The translations under genes and the position numbers were made by a program. A stretch of 64,000 bases of DNA from Carallia brachiata (Eukaryota; Streptophyta; Magnoliopsida; Malpighiales; Rhizophoraceae). The notes beneath the pieces were generated by a model. That model did no database searches and was not told where the DNA came from. It worked only from the letters and a program-made list of their open reading frames with translations. Shown piece by piece: positions 1 to 13,739 of the stretch (position 1 is the first letter of the stretch; every line of letters starts with the position of its first letter). The stretch covers positions 2,015,687-2,079,686 of the forward strand of contig JADCRB010000026.1 of NCBI GenBank assembly GCA_021464245.1, in the 5' to 3' direction.

Positions 1-41
1 CATTCTATCATGTTCCAGCTGTTTAATCCATTGACCTGCAG

Positions 42-116
42 GTTTTGCCATCGGCTGCTATAAGCTACTTCGTATACGAGTTCATGAAGATAGTGCTCAA
101 AGTGGAGTCCAGTTAG
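42..116 (+). CDS. Mitochondrial carrier family protein, last exon only
   Basis: This is the 3'-terminal exon of a mitochondrial substrate carrier (SLC25-type), a six-helix inner-membrane transporter. A splice acceptor (CTGCAG) ends at 41 and 24 codons follow to a TAG at 114-116. The peptide starts VLPSAAISYFVYEFMK, which matches the conserved end of helix 6 in plant carriers, closest in my memory to the ATP-Mg/phosphate (APC/SCaMC) group. Everything upstream lies outside the window, so the substrate cannot be assigned. The 3' untranslated region probably runs through about 117-400, and a SINE sits just beyond it. The family call is fairly sure; the subfamily is inference. Confidence 0.72.
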   Translation, partial: VLPSAAISYFVYEFMKIVLKVESS

Positions 117-420
117 ACATTGGTAGAATAAACTTAAAGCACAGCCAATGTTCTGCAAGGTGAAGGTAATGATGTTTTAGTTGTTTTGCCGAGTGGAACT
201 GGGGCTGTTGCTCAATTGTTATTGTCTGACATAATCTTCCAATTTCCTTCATCCTTTCCCCGGAATATTTGCGAGCGCAAGCGAAAGGGAAATTTACAGT
301 TAAATTCGAAATGACACAATAAGCGTTTCATGAACACTTTTGCAAAGTGTGGGCTGTATAGATTATCATGGGTTCACTCGGTCCATCATTTTAAACAGGC
401 TGCCTTAAATTAAAGAGCAG

Positions 421-560
421 CTTGAGGGCGTGCTTTAGCTCTATTGGTGTGAAGCTGCTTCCACCATGTATGCGGGGGTTTGAATTCCTGCCCGCTGCTA
501 CTCACACCTTCTCTCTCTCCAATCAACTGGAATCTAGCTCCCAAAATGAAAAAAAAAAAA
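421..560 (+). mobile_element. tRNA-derived SINE with perfect target-site duplication
   Basis: A 140-bp element resembling a tRNA gene at its 5' end. An A-box-like TAGCTCTATTGGTG lies near 434 and a B-box-like GGTTTGAATTCC near 475, with a CT-rich tail and a terminal A-run. It is bounded by identical 9-bp copies of AAAGAGCAG at 412-420 and 561-569, the hallmark of LINE-assisted SINE insertion. It sits about 300 bp after the carrier stop codon. Confidence 0.8.
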
Positions 561-569
561 AAAGAGCAG

Positions 570-3490
570 TTCAATATTTGACTTTGGCAAGAACTTCCTT
601 TTGATTTTTCTTTTTTATTTTATTTCCCCCATTTTGGTGAAGAAAAGGGACAATTCTTCCCCAAGTGGGAAAAACCAAGAGCAACAAAAATAATTTGCTT
701 ATTGCTTTTATGGCATTAAAAAAAATAATCGTTCTGGATGACTCAACATGATATAGTAACTATTGTAATTGAGATATAATTTCTCATGAATAAAAAGGGC
801 AATTATACACAACCATAATTATTTTCATAAATATACTACCTACATTAACTAATGACTTCAAAATTTCTTGTTTCAATTTCATTACAGTTCAAGTATGATA
901 ATGAAAACTTTTATATTAATTAGTGTAACAATTCTAGCTAGAAATTTAATTTTTTTAGCACAAAAACTGGAAATTTAATTTACTCGAACAGGATCTAACA
1001 CATTACATTTTACTCAATTTAAATCACATACATCTAAAATCAGCGCAATCCAGAGGCTATATTCTAATTTATAATAATTTTCAAAGACACGCTATTATTT
1101 ATTAAGTAGATCTGTTGCATTATTGATAAATGCGTAAAAGATTTACTTTTCACTTCCTTAAACTGTCATTAGCTTGCAAAGACTAAAACATCTAAAATAA
1201 AAAAAGATTATTATTACCTTAGCTCATAATTATTATTTTATTATTTTCAATGATGATTTTATAAATAATCAAATTATTTTCACTTTTTTTAGTGAGTCGT
1301 CACAATTACTCAATAACAACATACCATTGCATGATGCTAGTGTAGACTAATGAGAATCATGATTCATTAACTTCTAATCAATAAGTATCAAGATTCTAAA
1401 GTTCTATTTTTGGTCTTTTGGTCCTGAAAAACTTTGAATGAGTAGGTTATAGAACTATCCCAACAAAGAAGGAGAGGGCTTATCATGCTTTAATAAAGTC
1501 ATAATTTTATACTTAATTACGGTGAATTACATGAATGTTTTCTCCTAGTTTTGTTTCATTGTGATCTGAGGTTGATATGAGATAAGATTATTTTAAATCT
1601 TTCTTAACCAAAATTTCTAATCTAGTCAATAACATTGGTGCAAAACATTTATTATTCATTTTGATCTTGCCATCGCTTGTTTTGTTTGTCGCTCTTGATT
1701 GGTGTTTTCAGGCTAATGTTTGGCTATATACACCTACGGGTGTACTTTATCTGATTTTAATAAGGTATCCGTAAATACATTAAAAAATAATAACAATAAT
1801 AAAGAAACTGAATTCCAATCAGAAATATTAATATAAATTCATTTCAACACCGTTAATGTTTTTATTTGTTTGTTAGTATTAAGGTTTGAATTTTAATGAC
1901 TGAAGTCTGAAAATAATACTCTGTTTAAAGTTGAAAAACAGATGAAAAAGAAAAAAAGAGAGAGAAAGTAATAAACAAACAAAAAAAATAATTTTTTAAT
2001 AAATTATTTAAATAAATGAGAAAAAAATAATAATAATACTCACAAGACGAAATTATCTATTTTGTTCTCTCTCTTCTGCTTCGGTTGGTGACAAAACGTC
2101 TGGTGAAGGCAATTTCTTTTTTTTTTTTTTTTTTGAGAATAGAGGGCAATTTCTGAATTTCGTTACTACAATCTGTTTTTGGCAACTTTTCCACTGTTTA
2201 GTGAGAAAGTTTCAGCGCGGGCCCACAACTTGTTTTTCACAACTTTCACACGATTTTCTCGTTCTTGATCACCAAAACGATCAATTATTCCAATCATTCC
2301 ATTTTTTCATTCTAATCTTTTTCCTTCATCCCTCTCTCTCACACTCCGAAAAAAGAGTGTTAGAGCTTAACAATTTTATTGTCTCAGATAATGTGATTAA
2401 TTGCTTAATATACTATTTTAATATGACTTTAAAATCAAAGTCTTTTGTCTGCTCTAAATAATATTATTTAATGGACGATAACTTTTTGGATTTTTTGAGC
2501 TGATGAGATACAATTGACCATTCTTTTAGATGGGCTGATCCAGACCATCGTCGGTGGCCGAGTGAGGTGAAGCATTGCGATTGATGATCAGCCATGTTGC
2601 TCGTTAAGGGTCAACTCTATTGGACCGGAGGCGGCGCTGCCATTTTGAAAAGACAAGACGTCCCTAATTACTATTTAGTCCTCAATAATTCTATTTCTAA
2701 GGAACAATTTTTGACTAACTAATGTTGTTTATTTAGCATAATCCGTATTTGAAATAATTATACTGAAGTTTTCTTATTTTGGTTTTTTTACATGGCAATT
2801 GGGAAAAGAGACAAAAAGCAAAAAAACATATACAAAATGATTAATTGGGAAAAGATATAAGGTCTCTTACCAAGCGAGAGTTAGGCTGTAAAATAATTAA
2901 TTTATCATGAATATGTAATTTTTGTGTAAACTAAGTTACAAAATTAGAAAAATCGCAGCGTCTTTCTATACGTGCTTATATGGTTTTATGATGTGTTGTT
3001 CTTTCGTAACATTTCAAGTGTTTTTTTTTTTTTTTTACACAAAAGCGAATGGTTATTACAATTTTGATCGCTATAAGTGCAAACAGATACGGCATAATAC
3101 ATTTTGTTAGACACGTCTACCTCGCAATGTAAAATGATTTGTCGTTTGTTTGGTTGTTTTATTATAATGACATTTGGCTCAAGTTTCACTACCTTCGACT
3201 TTTTAGGATTTTTCACAAGACGGTCATGCAAAGAAAAAAAAAAAGTTGCATGAGAAACTGGAAAGTTATATGAACATGGTCAATCCTAATTATACAATAT
3301 AACGTGAAAGTGAAATGTAATGCAATCGTTATGTAATGTCAATGCAGGTAAATTAACACGAAATAGATACTTACTAATATATTATATTATAGTAATTGTT
3401 AATTATATATTTTTAATTTTTAATTCATAATTTTAATTAAGTATAAAAATTACCAATATGTAAGCAACAATCATTATCTTTTTTTTTTTT
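570..3490. other. AT-rich intergenic region without recognisable genes
   Basis: No ORF here resembles a known protein. The stretch is strongly AT-rich, with homopolymer runs (T-runs near 2119 and 3021). A short GC-richer patch lies at about 2525-2660. The plus-strand ORF at 2201-2461 has no recognisable domain and is probably chance. Confidence 0.6.
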
Positions 3491-4206
3491 TTTACATCAT
3501 GGATCTGTTTGACTACTTGAAATGATAAATTGGTAGTAACTCGCGTGTTTCTCCACACTTGATTTAGGTTTGAATCTTACGGGCATTCTTGTGAGACTTT
3601 GACGTCCGCAATTGTCCGGTTTAACTATAACCTGCACGCCTTCAATTCAAGATTTATAAATATTGTTTGATTAACTTACAAAAATTTTGTTTGAATTTAA
3701 TAGTATTCACACGATGGTGTATCATTTTTTATAAATTAAATTAAATAAAATATACAAAATAATACTTTAACTTTAACTTACAGGATTGGATAACTAATAT
3801 AATTACAATGAATCTTTTCTTTCGTTAAAAAAAAAAAAATCATGGATCTGTTTCTGGCGTCAATTTTTTAAGTTAATGTAATGGAGCTCGATAATTAAAA
3901 AAAAAAAAAAACGCGTGCAGCTGCCTTGTTTGACCACGACCTCCTGGGCATGAGTGCCGGGAGAAGCACGCTTCAAAGATGGGCGCCACTCTACAAAGAT
4001 GTAATCTATGCTATATAAAAAATATATAATTAATTAATAAAAATAATTATATAATTTAATTTTTTTAAATTTAATATATAATATATAAATTAATAATTTA
4101 TATTTATATATATTAATTTTATATTTATTATTGTATCTTAATTTAATTTTTTCCTTAAAAAATTTTAACTTTGACTGAATTAATGTTTGACATTAGACGG
4201 ACAGCA

Positions 4207-4223
4207 TGACGCAAGCAATGACA
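4207..4223 (+). promoter_or_regulatory. as-1-like tandem TGAC motif upstream of GST copy A
   Basis: TGACG at 4207 and TGACA at 4219 are spaced 12 bp start to start. This is the geometry of as-1/ocs elements bound by TGA bZIP factors in stress-inducible tau GST promoters. The motif lies about 160 bp before the ATG and is conserved in copy B. The function is inferred from the motif and gene class. Confidence 0.5.
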
Positions 4224-4230
4224 AACGTGA

Positions 4231-5234
<1,004 letters not shown>

Positions 5235-5819
5235 GAGACCATTGTTGCCTGAGATAGCACCACTGAAACATTTTAAATGTTACTCTCATCAGTTTGGCAT
5301 ATTTCTCTTTAGTTGTTTTTAAATAGAAGCATATGTTATGTCTTTGTATCAATTCTCCAGCATTTGCTGCTTTGGGTGCTCAATATCTATGAAGTTTTTG
5401 TTACAATTCTTCTTCTTCTTCTTCATAATTGATTTGTTTGTCGAGATTTATAGTTACAACCAATCTTTTTGTCAACTATATGTCTCCTAAACAAATCAAT
5501 CAGCGTTGGATTGTATTCCTTCTAACCAATTCAAGTGCCAATTAATAAGGAAGAAAGCACTCAAAGGCTCACAATTCAAAATTTCAAATAATTGAGCACC
5601 AAATGGAATGGTACTTCATCAAAGCATCAATAAAAGTTTCCATCAAAAGCTCTAATGTATCTCGGCATCCCGCATTTTATGATTAATCTGTGGGTAACTG
5701 GGTATTAATTTTATTACAAACTTGTATGTGCAACACATATATTTAAAAAAAAATTGAAGTTCAAATTTTACTTGACGCTTATCCTTTTTTTTTTTTTTTC
5801 ACCGTTAGGATATCAGTTA

Positions 5820-6062
5820 GGAAAAAAGTAAGTGGCCGGGAAGAGAGAGACGCGGAAAAGACAGGAAAATTCTTTTGTGCAACTAACTAGTTTTTTTGTG
5901 CAACGAGATGTCAAATTTGTGCAACAAAATTTGAAAGTATTTTTCACCTATTTTTTTGTTGCACAAATTCAGCGTCTCGTTGCACAAAAAAAAACTTGGT
6001 TGCACAAAAAAAAATTTTCGGTCTGCTCTGCGTCTTATTTTCTTGTCCACGTAACAATACTC
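5820..6062. mobile_element. Foldback / long-TIR MITE with 9-bp target duplication
   Basis: A 243-bp insertion bounded by identical TATCAGTTA at 5811-5819 and 6063-6071. Its two halves are imperfect inverted repeats. The inner arms at about 5898-5929 and 5954-5985 pair almost fully around a 24-bp loop, and the outer arms share GTGG, GACGC and GAAAATT blocks in inverted order. A 9-bp duplication with long inverted repeats is typical of Mutator-like nonautonomous elements. Copy B has no counterpart. It has no coding capacity. Confidence 0.72.
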
Positions 6063-7067
6063 TATCAGTTACGATGAATCCAAAAAAAAAAAAAAGCCAC
6101 GCACACTTATACTTAAAAGCTAATTCCTGTAAAAGTGTAGCCCCAAAGTATATGCGTGATATGTGTAGACTCGATTTACTTTTTTTTTTTTTTTTTTTTT
6201 TTGACCTTTAATGCTCTGGCCTTTCATATCATATATAAATTTTTTTTCACTAAAATAAATAAATAAATATTATTAAAGGTGATAATTTAGTAGTGATTTG
6301 ATATTTTTTTTAAAATTTAATTCAAATTTAAGTTTCAACACAAGTGTTGGAAGTAACACTAGTCCCCATTGCTTATCAAGTTTGCAGCGCTGTACTAGTT
6401 CTAAATTTATTAATATCATGATCAATTTGGAGAGAATTACATTAAAATTTAATAATATTCAAAGTGTGGATCTATTCTTTTGACTTTTAAAATCATTTGG
6501 TTTGACCGTGATCTGCACTCTCCTAATTAAACACTTGTTAATATTGTCCAGTCTATTTAGGAAAAGTTTTTTCAAGTTTAATAATATTTGAGTAGTAAGT
6601 ATTTTCTTATAAATTAAATTTAAAGAGACGTATAAATAAAAAATATTTTAATTTTAATTTATAAATCTGATAATTGAGATAATTGTTATAAATTTATTTT
6701 ATTGTTAAAAAAATTATTGATCTGTTTCTAGCGTCAATTTTTTTAAATAATGGAGCCTAAAAAAAAAAAAAAAAAAAAAAGGTGCGCAGTTGCCTTCTTT
6801 GACCATGAAGTCTTCGGCGGAAGTGGCAGGAGAAGAGGCTTCAAAGATGGACATTACTATAAAAGAATGCAATTTTAATTTGGTAGGGGAGATATTATTA
6901 ATTTAATAATTTATTTATTTTATTTTTAAAATTTTTAAAATTTTTTATAATTTAATAATTAATATATATATATATATTAATTTTTTATCAATTATTACAT
7001 ATTTGTGTATTTTTTTTTCAAAAATTTTAACTGTCACTGTATTGGTGTTGACTTTAGAGGGATAGCA

Positions 7068-7084
7068 TGACGCAAGCACTGACA
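7068..7084 (+). promoter_or_regulatory. as-1-like tandem TGAC motif upstream of GST copy B
   Basis: TGACG at 7068 and TGACA at 7080, again 12 bp start to start, about 150 bp before the ATG. It is kept in both duplicates while flanking bases differ. This is consistent with xenobiotic or salicylate induction through TGA factors, which is inference. Confidence 0.5.
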
Positions 7085-7127
7085 GAAGTGATAGAACTGT
7101 GTAGGCCCATTTTTGAGAAGAGGCCCA

Positions 7128-7137
7128 TATATAAAAG
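7128..7137 (+). promoter_or_regulatory. TATA box of GST copy B
   Basis: TATATAAAAG lies 91 bp upstream of the ATG at 7219. Transcription would start near 7160. The aligned site in copy A reads AAGGATAAAGC, which lacks a good TATA core. Confidence 0.55.
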
Positions 7138-7215
7138 CTGCAAACAAGAACATTTTGCTTACTACACACCTCATTGAGCTCAGAACAAGCCACTTTTATT
7201 GTATTGCAAATATAA

Positions 7216-8027
<812 letters not shown>

Positions 8028-8697
8028 TTGGGGGTCCAGTAAGAGACCATTGTTGCCTGGGATAGCACCTCTGAAATATATTACATTGTACTCTCTTCAG
8101 TTTGGCATATTTCTCTTTTGTTGTTTTAAATAGAAGCATATGTTATGTCCTTGTATCAATTCTCCAGCATTTGCTGCTTTGGGTGCTCAATATCTATGAA
8201 GTTTTTATTATAATTCTTCTTCTTCTTCTTCATAATTGATTTGTTTGTCGAGATTTATAGTTACAACCAATCTTTTTGTCAACTATATGTCTCCTAAACA
8301 AATCAATCAGCGTTAGATTGTATTCCTTTCGAATCAATTCAAGTATCAATTAATAAGGAAGAAAGCACTCAAAGGCTCACAATTCAAAAAAAAAAAATAA
8401 TAATAATCGAGCACCAAATGGAATGGTATTTCATCAAAGCATCAATAAAAGTTTCCATCAAAAGTTTTAATATATCTATGTATCTCACATTTTATGACTA
8501 ATCTACAAGCATTAATTTTATTACAAACTTATACGTACAACACACATTTAAAACAAAAATATGCTTGGAGTTTAAACTTTAGATATGACAATTACCTTCT
8601 TTTTCTTCTTACTGTTGAGCTTCAAATGGACCTAAGAAAAAACACACACACATACTTAAAAGCTAATTTCTGTAAACAAGTAGTTCAAAGTATATGT

Positions 8698-8857
8698 TAA
8701 GAGTCTTTTAGAGATAGTTTAGTAGTTAAATTTTAAATTTTTATTCTACAAATTTTGGATTCAAATCTTAAGAAGGAGATGTGAGATTTATGGGAGGAGA
8801 GAGTCATCCTATTATATAACTTATAATAAATGAACCTACAAATTAACCAAAAAAAAA
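8698..8857 (+). mobile_element. SINE-like insertion in the 3' flank of GST copy B
   Basis: A 160-bp element flanked by perfect AAGTATATGT copies (8688-8697 and 8858-8867) and ending in an A-run. It contains an A-box-like TAGTTTAGTAGTTAA and a B-box-like GGATTCAAATC. The duplicated flank of copy A near 6150 reads through without it, so the empty site is preserved in the same window. Confidence 0.7.
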
Positions 8858-8959
8858 AAGTATATGTGTAGATGCAGTTAAGTTTTATTTTTTGACCCTG
8901 CCTAACAAAAAAAAAAAAATTTATTTTTTGACCTTTATTCCTATGGCTTTGCATCTTCA

Positions 8960-9700
8960 ATCATATGAGACTAGAACTGATTACATTGGTGATAAATAAA
9001 AGCTCTTGCCAGTAAATAAATAGATTATAAGTTGTGCAATTTTGCATTGGTCACTTAACCATGAGTTCTGTATTTCTTGTTAACTCTCTTTTGCACTTGT
9101 CCTTTGTTTTTTCTTTTTTCCACTTTTCGCTTGGTATCATATTTTGCTATTGTGTAGTGAAATTGGTAGCCTAATCAAAGACATTCCCACTGCAGCAGCC
9201 TTCCACAAAGTTGAGTAGAATACAAGATACCAAGTGGAGAAAATTCCAAACCATTGCGGGATGATTTTGTCCGACTTAGCAAAAACGCAATCTAATTGTC
9301 TACAATCAGAAACAGATCCACATTAGGAAAACTGGACACTCTTTTGTCCTTCCATGGCTTACGGGGACAAAACTCCAACCCCACACGGCATTTTCAAGGG
9401 AAGAAAAACAGAATCACCGTCCATGCTCTGACAGAAATCCTAAAGAATTATTATGGAGGATTCATGCTTGAAGAGAATTCATTTCGTACTTGCCATAACA
9501 ATTACATGTCAGCGTACCGCGCAAAACTCCTAATTTTGTAGAGTTTGTGAATTCTTTTGTTTTTGCAATGAAGCTGTTTTGCTACTCAAATAAGTGACCA
9601 ATAGGCCACAATAGAGTGACCTTTCCTGTTACGCAAAGATTCACTGTAAAGATGTGCAAGTAATTCAATACTATGATAATTCTTTGGAAAATTCCAACTG
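8960..9700. other. Intergenic region between GST copy B and the UBP 3' end
   Basis: No coding signal is recognised. The base composition is more balanced than in neighbouring gaps. The ORF at 9296-9541 shows no known domain. Confidence 0.5.
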
Positions 9701-10041
9701 TGCTGCATCGGCAAGTTAATTTAAGCAGTCTACACCAAGAAAAGTACTGAGTACAAACCATCCTGTGAATGTTCTCTCACACAATATACGCTGCCTCTTA
9801 TTCTTGAAAAAAGAAAAAGGACAGTGTTTCCACCATCCGCTGTACAACCAAGTATACAACTTCTTCACAACGCATTCATCGCCATTAGAAATATGGATAT
9901 ATAACAGCTCTTCCAACTGCCGCGCAGGGGGTGGGGGTTGTGGTGGGGGGGACAGGGAAAAGAAAAACAATCACAGAAAGGAAAGATGAGTCCAATCCAA
10001 AATGATTATAAGTGCCTACCAGCAAAACCAAGCCCCACCTC

Positions 10042-13000
10042 TCAACTCTTGCTACTGGTACCAAGGCTCTCGTAGAACAAAATATAACCATGTTCCGTGT
10101 TACTTGAATACTCCTGTGCTGACCCAAAAAATGCTTGAACGGCAGACTCGTCGATTATCTCCACATTTTCGTCATCAAAAAATAGCCAATGATTATGGCT
10201 CTTCACAAGGCTCACGTAGTGCCCGTGATTTGGCCCACTCCCAACATGGACAACCACTGCAAAAAGTGAGTATTCAATATCTGAATCTTCCACCGTGTTG
10301 CCCAGCTTCAACTCCAATGGGAACACGACTCGGTAAGATAGCTTCTTATTCCGGCCCAGCTGTTCGATGTATTTGAATCTCTTCAAATGAATGACCAAAA
10401 TATGGGGAGGCTTCTTTATCTTCATCCGCTTCTGCGCTTCTTGCAAACTGCATATTGCAAAAGGATTTAACAGAAGTGTTTGGCAATTCAGAGGCCTAAA
10501 AATATCACACATACAGTTGGCATTGTCGTGTACACAAAGAATAAAGCATAAATGATTTTAAAAAAAGCATCTCCAACTCAGAAGGCTCCCTGCTTTGCGG
10601 AGGTTGGGGAAGACCAGGAGAGCAATATAAAGGTGCAGCCCTTCCATTACATTTGCAAAGGGGAACTTTCCAGAACTCAAAATCATTACCTTTGGGTCAA
10701 AAAGGAGCAATTTTACAGTTTTGCCAAGACTGGCCCTCTGATAAGCTCAAACGTATCTAAATAGAAAATTCTAAATGATCACACACAATAAGCAATATCT
10801 GGATCTATGGAGAAAGTACTATTATACTATTCATCTTTGATATCCTTTTCAGGAAATTAAAGCCACAAATCAGGCTGGACATAAACTGCTGCATAGCGAT
10901 AGAATTTCAAGGCAAAAAAAGGAACTTAGAACTTTAAAAAAAGGGCAAAAAAGGTGGTCAACGTCCTAGTCTTTCTTTTTAAAAGCGACTCTAAGTTGCT
11001 TTTAATGGAACAGGTTTCCTGAATAGTTCAGCAGTCAGACACAAACAATATCACTGTCATCTCCTTCTCGTCCTAAATCAAGCAACAAGGGTCAGCATGA
11101 TTGAAACACAGCTTTGACAACCTAAGACTTTGACATAGACTCTGCCGCAAAAAAAAAAATGAAACAAGCACTGAAAGGCTGATTCATCAGAGCAACAACT
11201 AATAACTGACACAAGTCAATGCAAAACAACAATTGTTCAAAACACCTACCTGCAGCACTTGTCACAGAAAAACTTATCCTCTGCATTCAAAGTCTCTGTC
11301 GAACTAAAATTCTTCAAGCAGCTTGTTATTGAACTGTTCTGTTCAATATCAAGGCTCAAGTCAAGAAATGTTTCATCTCTGGCTGTCACAGTTTCACACT
11401 GCAAGCACCTTGTCTCATTTGTAAGTATTCCCTGGTCCAAATACACGTGAAGTTCATGAGATTTTAGCCAAAATGTGAAGAATGAAACATCATTTATGCA
11501 ACTGATTGCTAAGCTGCAAAAAATTCCACATCCATGACAGCATTCAGCTACCTAAATGCTGCTCTTTATCGTGTCAAAATGGTTGTCAGACCAAGTATAG
11601 TCACCTGAAAGTTCTTGTGTACCCAGGTAACCAAAGGCTCTTTTTTGGCACCATTCGCCTGCGCAACCTTTGGGCCGTTTGCAGTCTTTTCAGGCGAAGA
11701 TGATGTTTCTGTGTCAATTTTTGTCGCTTTGGCCTCTTTCTCCAATATGTCAACCAGTTCATTCAGCAAAAAATTCAAAAATTCATGAGCATCCTGCATT
11801 GAAGACCCAAAAGATAAAAAAAAGAAAAAAAAAAAAAGAAATTAATTCACCCAAATTCATTGAGGTCAATATACACTCTACATTCATGCTTTAGATCAAT
11901 CCCTAGAACTCATTAGACAGTAAATACAAAGACATGCCTGGTGCATATAGCTCCGGAAAAGCTCATTCTGCTTTTTCAATCTTTGCACAAAACGCTTTGG
12001 GGCGATAACACCCGTCTTCTTCTTCTGAGAACTTATCTACAAAAATGTAAAATTTAATAGTTATCTCTGAAATCACATCTAAGGCAGTGAACAAGTACCA
12101 TAAAAATTGTTTTCCCTAAAAAATGTTGGTCTTTTCTCTTTACGCTATTCAAGTAGTTTGCTGAATACATGCATAGATGCACAATGCAACCATATGCAAA
12201 TTAGCGAAAAACAAAAAAGGACAGAGTTTTCTTTCCACAAAATTAGGCAAAAATATATCGCCAACAAAGCACAAAGCATCAAGAGTGAGGAAGATGGGGA
12301 GGCAAGGTTACTCAGATTTTAAACCATCACAAAAGTTCCAAAATGTTATCAACAAAGGATAAAAAATAAAAAGGAAAACAATGACAAAAAACAAGAAAAG
12401 GAGGAAAAAAAAAAATGAAAACAAAACAAAAACCATTGCAGATTTAGAATGAACAAAAATGCAAGATGCCAGAAAAAACACAATGCATGGTACAAGAAAC
12501 AATTGAAATTAGTGGGGGTAAGATCACGAGTACTTGCAAGAAACAAACAGAGACAAACTCCATAATGTGTATTCACTTGATCTGGAATCATAAGAAACAC
12601 ATACTGAGCATCATCGTTACTCAATACCTGCGTAAATAAGTCTGCCAGGCAAGTCAAGAGATTCTCTTCAGCATCTGCAATAGTTTTGTTCGTTGCATAA
12701 TATTCTAGCAGCTGTTCACGAAATGGTACGCAAAAATAAAGTGCCTGAAGGATGAAAGGAAAATACAGATGATAAGAATTCGTTGAACCAATAACAGTTG
12801 TACTCTTCAAAGCATAACTGGAGGAAAAGGGTGGGCATTCCCCAAGTGTAAATTACATTAACATCAACATCAGTATTGTCTCCCGAACCAAAAACAACTA
12901 TAACAAGCAAAACCCTGTAAAAGCACGAGAAAAACCAATCGTTCAGGAATATGCACAAATATGCACCAGCTTCCTGCATAAATTAGAGCAGGACGAAGAT

Positions 13001-13442
13001 AACAATAATTTCACGAATCGAGCATCTTGAAGGGGGAAACTTGCCAATATTCTCAATTAAAATCGAACAACAATATTCTCAATTCTAGGGTAAAATAAAC
13101 TCTAATTAATCAAGGTACGTCTAATAGCTAATACGACAAAGCTTCCAAAAAATGAAAACTTTCCACAGCTATTATGAATAAAATCGGAAGGCATAACCAA
13201 TCACGATAAAAACCTAACCGATTGACCGCTTCCAATAAATCTAGCAAACGAAAAATTGGAAAAAAAAAAGGAAAGAAAACATATACGCAGAAAACCCTCG
13301 GTTGTGGGAGGGGGCGGGGTCTGACCTGCAAGACGCTGTTACAGTAACAAGTGTTGCCGAAGTTCTCAAGGCCAAAGTAGCGCTCGCCTTCGGGGAACTG
13401 GTCGCCCAGAGCTTTCTCCAGTTTCGAGCCCGCTGCTCCCAT
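10042..13442 (-). CDS. UBP4: Ubiquitin-specific protease, UBP3/UBP4 type
   Basis: A deubiquitinating cysteine protease of the small plant UBP3/UBP4 group. Six exons (13442-13326, 12744-12628, 12036-11938, 11793-11605, 11431-11250, 10447-10042) join to 369 residues; Arabidopsis UBP3 is about 370. The start reads [16 protein letters not shown], with a possible N-myristoylation Gly. The Cys box FGNTCYCNS places the catalytic Cys at residue 32. The zinc-ribbon cysteines are at about 183, 186, 230 and 233. The His box NHGHYVSLV places the catalytic His near 311, followed by WLFFDDENV. All phases agree. The third intron begins with GC rather than GT. UBP3/4 act in the nucleus and are needed for pollen development in Arabidopsis (family knowledge). 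The 3' untranslated region extends to perhaps 9700. Confidence 0.95.
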
Positions 13443-13562
13443 CAGCGCATCCGCCGGTTCACTCCCAATTCAATCCAATCCAATCCAATTCAATTCAATT
13501 CAGATCTCTTTCACTATTTCTCCGATTCAATTCAGCAGGCCAACAAGCTCCATGAACATCAA

Positions 13563-13583
13563 TCTCTCTCTCTCTCTCTCTCT
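13563..13583. repeat. CT microsatellite in the UBP leader
   Basis: An uninterrupted TC run followed by looser CT-rich sequence, about 120 bp upstream of the UBP start codon (GA-rich on the coding strand). Such tracts are common in plant 5' leaders and core promoters. Confidence 0.6.
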
Positions 13584-13739
13584 CCCTCGTTCTCTCTCCC
13601 TCCAGTTTCGGTTTTTGATTGGTTTTGGGGAAATTTTTGGGGAAAATTGAAAGCAAGGGTTTGTTTCGTTTGTCGCAAAGAAAAGGAAGGTGTTTATGAC
13701 TAATTAGGATGCTTGAACTCAAGTGACCTGTTCCAAAAC

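Noticed and set aside
422..604. 60-codon ORF overlapping the SINE
   Set aside because: It reads through Pol III box-like motifs and the A-tail of a SINE; no protein similarity.
2201..2461. 86-codon plus-strand ORF
   Set aside because: Hydrophobic run from T-rich DNA, no domain, no splice or promoter context.
12308..12502. Hydrophobic minus-strand ORF (64 codons) within a UBP intron
   Set aside because: Lies in the intron between exons 2 and 3; the Phe-rich sequence comes from T-rich intron DNA.
13302..13703. 133-codon ORF opposite UBP exon 1
   Set aside because: Antisense shadow of the UBP first exon, leader and CT repeat.
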